17,851 nucleotides of DNA from CAZBDV01 sp964490765 (lineage in GTDB: Bacteria; Cloacimonadota; Cloacimonadia; Cloacimonadales; JAJBBL01), in contig CAZBDV010000041.1 in the NCBI GenBank assembly GCA_964490765.1, forward strand, positions 1-17,851, read 5' to 3'. This document shows positions 15,431 to 17,851 of this stretch, piece after piece; the stretch's first letter is position 1, and the number at the start of each line of letters is the position of its first letter. The notes under the pieces were generated by a model. The model had not been told where the DNA came from. It saw nothing but the letters and a program-made list of their open reading frames with translations, and ran no database searches. A program made the translations under genes and the position numbers.

Positions 15431-15802
15431 CTATTGCATCACCTCTTCTACCTCTTCAATTTCCTCTTCCATCATTTCAAGGATATCCTGTAGCTTGTCA
15501 TCTGCACGATCATATAATCCTTCAAGGCTATCGCCCATATCGTTCATTTTCCTCTCGAATTCATTTACCGTGTAGCCATATTGAGCTACCAATTCTTCCA
15601 GACGGTTGTCTGCATATTCCTGAAATTCCTCGCTCATATCCTCGATACTCTCTCCGGTAGCTTCAGCATAAGCTGCCAATTCGTCGCTGTACTGCTCGGT
15701 GATCGTCTGATATTCATCATCAGTCATTCTCTTTGCACAACTCATTACAACCAGTAAAAGACATACAACGAATAATACTATGAACAGTTTTGTCCTGACC
15801 AT
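15431..15802 (-). CDS. Small acidic helical lipoprotein
   Basis: Protein of 123 residues. Seen: signal MVRTKLFIVLFVVCLLLVVMSC with lipobox VMSC (Cys22), then an almost wholly helical, strongly acidic mature part with repeated Glu/Asp and heptad-like hydrophobics, ending in MMEEEIEEVEEVMQ. It should be anchored in the inner or outer membrane facing the periplasm. The start is certain (AAGGAGG four bases before the ATG). It is transcribed alone, with its own terminator at 15341-15377. No family recognised; a coiled-coil structural or metal/cation-binding role would fit the composition but is speculation. Confidence 0.88.
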   Translation of the reverse strand: MVRTKLFIVLFVVCLLLVVMSCAKRMTDDEYQTITEQYSDELAAYAEATGESIEDMSEEFQEYADNRLEELVAQYGYTVNEFERKMNDMGDSLEGLYDRADDKLQDILEMMEEEIEEVEEVMQ

Positions 15803-15969
15803 TGTTCCTCCTTATTTAATGTTGTGTTTCTTCAACTAACCCCATATCTCATATTTACCGTTTAGTGCTCTGATACTTTTTGTCAAGTACTATATTTTCT
15901 AAGGAATTAGAAGAACAGAGAATTGTCTCTTCAGATACTTGAACTGTACTGAGAGTAAGCCTCCCCTTT

Positions 15970-16947
15970 TTATTCAAAGACGATTGTAAAGTGTTTTTTT
16001 ACCAGATCCGGGTTTTTATACTTACCGAAGAGTGCCATCAATTTGATACGGGCTTTTGGCCCCTTCAGATCTTCACCGAGAATGACACCCATTTTATTGA
16101 GATGAAACCCCCCGCCCTCATAACCGTATTCCGGTAGGACTCTTCCCTTGAAAACACGGGAAGTGACGACTACCACCATATTCCGGGCCAACGCTTTTCT
16201 GATCGGTTCCACCATGGTGAGCGGAAGATTACCCCGGCCGAATGCTTCGATAACAAGCCCTCTGGCTTCCTTTTCTATTGATGCTTCGACATAACGCCCA
16301 TCCATACCGGCAGAGGCCTTGATAAGGTCTATATTGTATTCCAGCTCGTCAGTCCAGACATTTTCCCGAAAAAGGAGTTTACGATGATAGACAACACGGT
16401 CGGAATCTACTATTCCCAGAATACCATAATTCGGTGAGACAAATGACTCAAGTTTGCCTGTGTCAGCCTTGACTACATCACGAGCAGTATGGATCTCATC
16501 GTTCATTACTATCAGAACACCCTTATCGATCGATTCATAATGAACGGCTACCCTGACGGCACCTACTATATTGCGGGGTCCGTCCAGTCCAAGCTCTGAG
16601 CCGCTTCTCATCGCCGCTGTAAATATGACCGGTTTCCTGGTAGTCAGGACCAGATCCAGCATATAGGCAGTCTCTTCCAGTGTATCGGTTCCGTGGGTGA
16701 TGACAACGCCGTCATAATCCCTGACCGTTCTGTCAACTAATTTGGCGAGATTAAACATCATCTCCGGCGTAATATGCGGGCTCGGTATGTTGGAATACTC
16801 AAGAACATCAATCTCGGCTGCAGAAGTTAATTGCGGGAAATTGTTCAACAACTCTATGAGATTGTTATCTGGTATGACTCCCATTTCGTCGTCATACCGC
16901 ATCGAGATCGTCCCACCAGTAGTGATAATCAATACTTTTTTCTTCAT
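15970..16947 (-). CDS. L-asparaginase (bacterial type, asparaginase/glutaminase fold)
   Basis: Hydrolyses L-asparagine to aspartate and ammonia; 325 residues, usual family size. Seen: first active-site signature TTGGTI with nucleophile T13, second signature HGTDTLEETAY with T87 and D88, and the lysine K160 in HTARDVVKADTGK; these match T12, T89, D90 and K162 of E. coli asparaginase II. There is no signal peptide (MKKKVLIITTGGTI leads straight into the fold), so the enzyme is cytoplasmic, more like type I. It lacks the Asp-tRNA amidotransferase GatD N-terminal extension. GAGG lies five bases before the ATG. Downstream the lipoprotein gene is 167 bp away, so they are probably separate units. 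Confidence 0.95.
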   Translation of the reverse strand: MKKKVLIITTGGTISMRYDDEMGVIPDNNLIELLNNFPQLTSAAEIDVLEYSNIPSPHITPEMMFNLAKLVDRTVRDYDGVVITHGTDTLEETAYMLDLVLTTRKPVIFTAAMRSGSELGLDGPRNIVGAVRVAVHYESIDKGVLIVMNDEIHTARDVVKADTGKLESFVSPNYGILGIVDSDRVVYHRKLLFRENVWTDELEYNIDLIKASAGMDGRYVEASIEKEARGLVIEAFGRGNLPLTMVEPIRKALARNMVVVVTSRVFKGRVLPEYGYEGGGFHLNKMGVILGEDLKGPKARIKLMALFGKYKNPDLVKKHFTIVFE

Positions 16948-17032
16948 TCTGGCCTCATCTCGATAACTTTCTCACAAACGCTTTATGTCAAGAAAAGAGT
17001 CGGGAAAGGGATACTGGAGGAAGAGATGTGAC

Positions 17033-17059
17033 GGAGTAACGAAGTAACGGGGTAACAGG
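17033..17059. repeat. Three 9-bp tandem repeats (GGAGTAACG type)
   Basis: GGAGTAACG, AAGTAACGG and GGTAACAGG follow one another with a period of 9 bp around a GTAAC core. Confidence 0.6.
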
Positions 17060-17196
17060 TGAGGCAAGCTCCAGCCTGCCACCCCCCTTGTTTAACCCCC
17101 GGCAGCTTGCTTTTGCTCCCTCTGGTTTTCACCCTTTAACTTGTTAACCGTTAATCTGCTGATCACAGAAGTATTCTTCTCTACTTTTCCATCAAA

Positions 17197-17229
17197 GTAC
17201 TTTCTTTTGAGTTGTCAAAAGAAAAGTAC
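17197..17229. repeat. Long hairpin with GTAC ends
   Basis: GTACTTTCTTTTG, loop AGTTGT, CAAAAG then AAAAGTAC: 13 paired bases with one bulged A. The T-rich and A-rich arms leave no separate T-run, so a terminator reading is uncertain. Similar GTAC-ended hairpins occur between genes in many bacteria. Confidence 0.6.
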
Positions 17230-17359
17230 CAAAGAAAAACTCCCGGCGTACAATCTAACAGCTAAAAACTATTGTTGACTCACTAAAACTATTCGAATAA
17301 TCGGGTTACTCTATACAACGTTAGTAATACGGATAGAGTAAATCAGTATTGTCGTCGAG

Positions 17360-17473
17360 CTCGGAAGCAGCCACGAGGAAGAGTTTTCCTCGGTGCTCGA
17401 ACAGGCTTCTCTCGATAAACTCCTCGCTTCGCTCGTCAACCGAGGAGAAAGCTTCGAAGTGGCCGCTTCCGAG
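17360..17473. repeat. Complex palindromic element with nested hairpins
   Basis: Outer arms CTCGGAAGCAGCCAC (17360-17374) and GTGGCCGCTTCCGAG (17459-17473) pair at 14 of 15 positions. Inside are two further hairpins: CGAGGAA/TTCCTCG (17374-17380 with 17386-17392) and CTCCTCG/CGAGGAG (about 17420-17426 with 17441-17447). The total is a three-stem cloverleaf-like structure of about 115 bp, GC-rich against its surroundings. Confidence 0.75.
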
Positions 17474-17669
17474 TTCGGCGAAGCCAAACAGTATCTTCGA
17501 AGCCCATTCTCGTACGGTTTTCTTCACGCTGCTAATTGTAATGCCGGATAAGAACCGGAGGGAGCAGAGCAGGGAGTGTGGTTGCTTGGTTGCCTGGTTG
17601 AGCCGTTAACCCGTTAATCTACGAATCTGCCAAACACCTTGCTTTTCTCCCGCTGGTGCACCATAATCA

Positions 17670-17699
17670 TTCGTGATAATTTGTGTTAATTTGTGGATC
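17670..17699. repeat. Three 10-bp tandem repeats (TTTGTGTTAA type)
   Basis: TTCGTGATAA, TTTGTGTTAA and TTTGTGGATC follow one another with a period of 10 bp. Confidence 0.6.
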
Positions 17700-17800
17700 C
17701 TAAGCCCTCCTTGCTTTGCTTCTGCTGGAGCGTCTTAATCCTCTTTTTTCTTCGTGCCTCCGTGGTTTTCATTTTTTCCTGCTTTTCCACCCGCCGGGGC

Positions 17801-17829
17801 ATTCATTATTCATTGTTCATTATTCATTA
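17801..17829. repeat. Tandem ATTCATT repeats
   Basis: Four imperfect copies of a 7-bp ATTCATT or GTTCATT unit in 29 bp, near the end of the window. Confidence 0.65.
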
Positions 17830-17851
17830 ATCCTGTTACCCCTACTTCACA

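Larger units (their letters stand above)
17105..17728. repeat. Degenerate 20-bp word, three dispersed copies
   Basis: Copies at 17105-17125, 17637-17656 and 17709-17728 share CTTGCTTT, then CTCCC or a similar run, then CTGG. The first two are also linked to a GTTAACCGTTAATCT-type stretch (17143-17157 and about 17605-17620), on the right of the first copy and on the left of the second. Confidence 0.5.
16948..17851. other. Repeat-rich intergenic region without a supported gene
   Basis: About 900 bp with no frame that has a ribosome binding site and a family resemblance. It is filled with short tandem repeats, hairpins and recurring degenerate words, annotated separately below. The asparaginase promoter should lie in its first part, but no good hexamer pair is visible. 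The remainder may be an intergenic repeat array or decayed mobile DNA. Confidence 0.6.

Noticed and set aside
17321..17527. Minus-strand frame of 68 codons through the palindromic element
   Set aside because: It starts with GTG without a ribosome binding site and its open length is explained by the palindromic sequence. A dispersed repeat is more likely than a gene, though the translation looks fairly protein-like.
17033..17851. CRISPR array
   Set aside because: The repeats are short, degenerate and directly tandem without regular unique spacers, and there are no cas genes in the window.

Overview
This 17.9 kb window looks like chromosome from a Gram-negative (diderm) bacterium. It encodes a complete three-part RND efflux pump (TolC-type outer-membrane channel, lipoprotein adaptor, inner-membrane permease), several lipoproteins or exported proteins with classical signals, and strong AGGAGG-type ribosome binding sites. 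The base composition, the flavodoxin gene and the repeat-rich spacers remind me of anaerobic FCB-group or Cloacimonadota-like genomes, but no ribosomal RNA or marker gene is present, so that placement is a guess.

Left third (1 to about 6200) is an accessory, visibly more AT-rich patchwork. It holds a hypothetical membrane protein whose frame is open upstream without a start codon (141-1301), a roughly 940-bp unit present twice as direct repeats (1386-2324 and 5036-5972), an exported alpha/beta hydrolase (2482-3378), a small SHOCT-domain membrane protein (3954-4184) and an exported protein of unknown family (4428-4964). Each repeat copy carries an intact 229-codon nucleotidyltransferase gene on the minus strand with its own leader. 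The two genes look identical in sequence over 224 codons, while the about 190 bp at their 3' side have drifted. Copy 2 abuts exactly the last 68 codons of a DUF4143-type AAA ATPase (5973-6179), which has lost its front. Short motifs of the form AAAAGTGCACCA recur at the repeat edges and in the spacers and resemble transposase-binding end repeats, but no transposase gene remains.

Middle (6265-7314): a GNAT acetyltransferase and a CPBP/CAAX-type membrane protease lie tail to tail with 3 bp between their stop codons. Composition is more GC-rich from here on.

Core operon (7560-13659, minus strand, read right to left): TetR regulator, TolC-like channel, HlyD/AcrA-like lipoprotein adaptor and RND permease, with junctions of 4-16 bp and a strong terminator at 7479-7515. 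The permease has Thr-Asn where classical pumps such as AcrB have the proton-relay Asp-Asp pair. A second TetR protein of the same length and about half identical lies just upstream (13885-14445), preceded by a small two-helix membrane protein (14579-14794) and a flavodoxin-fold protein (14830-15306).

Right end: a small acidic helical lipoprotein with its own terminator (15431-15802) and a type I/II-fold L-asparaginase (15970-16947). The last 900 bp (16948-17851) contain no gene I can support. They are packed with hairpins, short tandem repeats and a degenerate 20-bp word that occurs three times.
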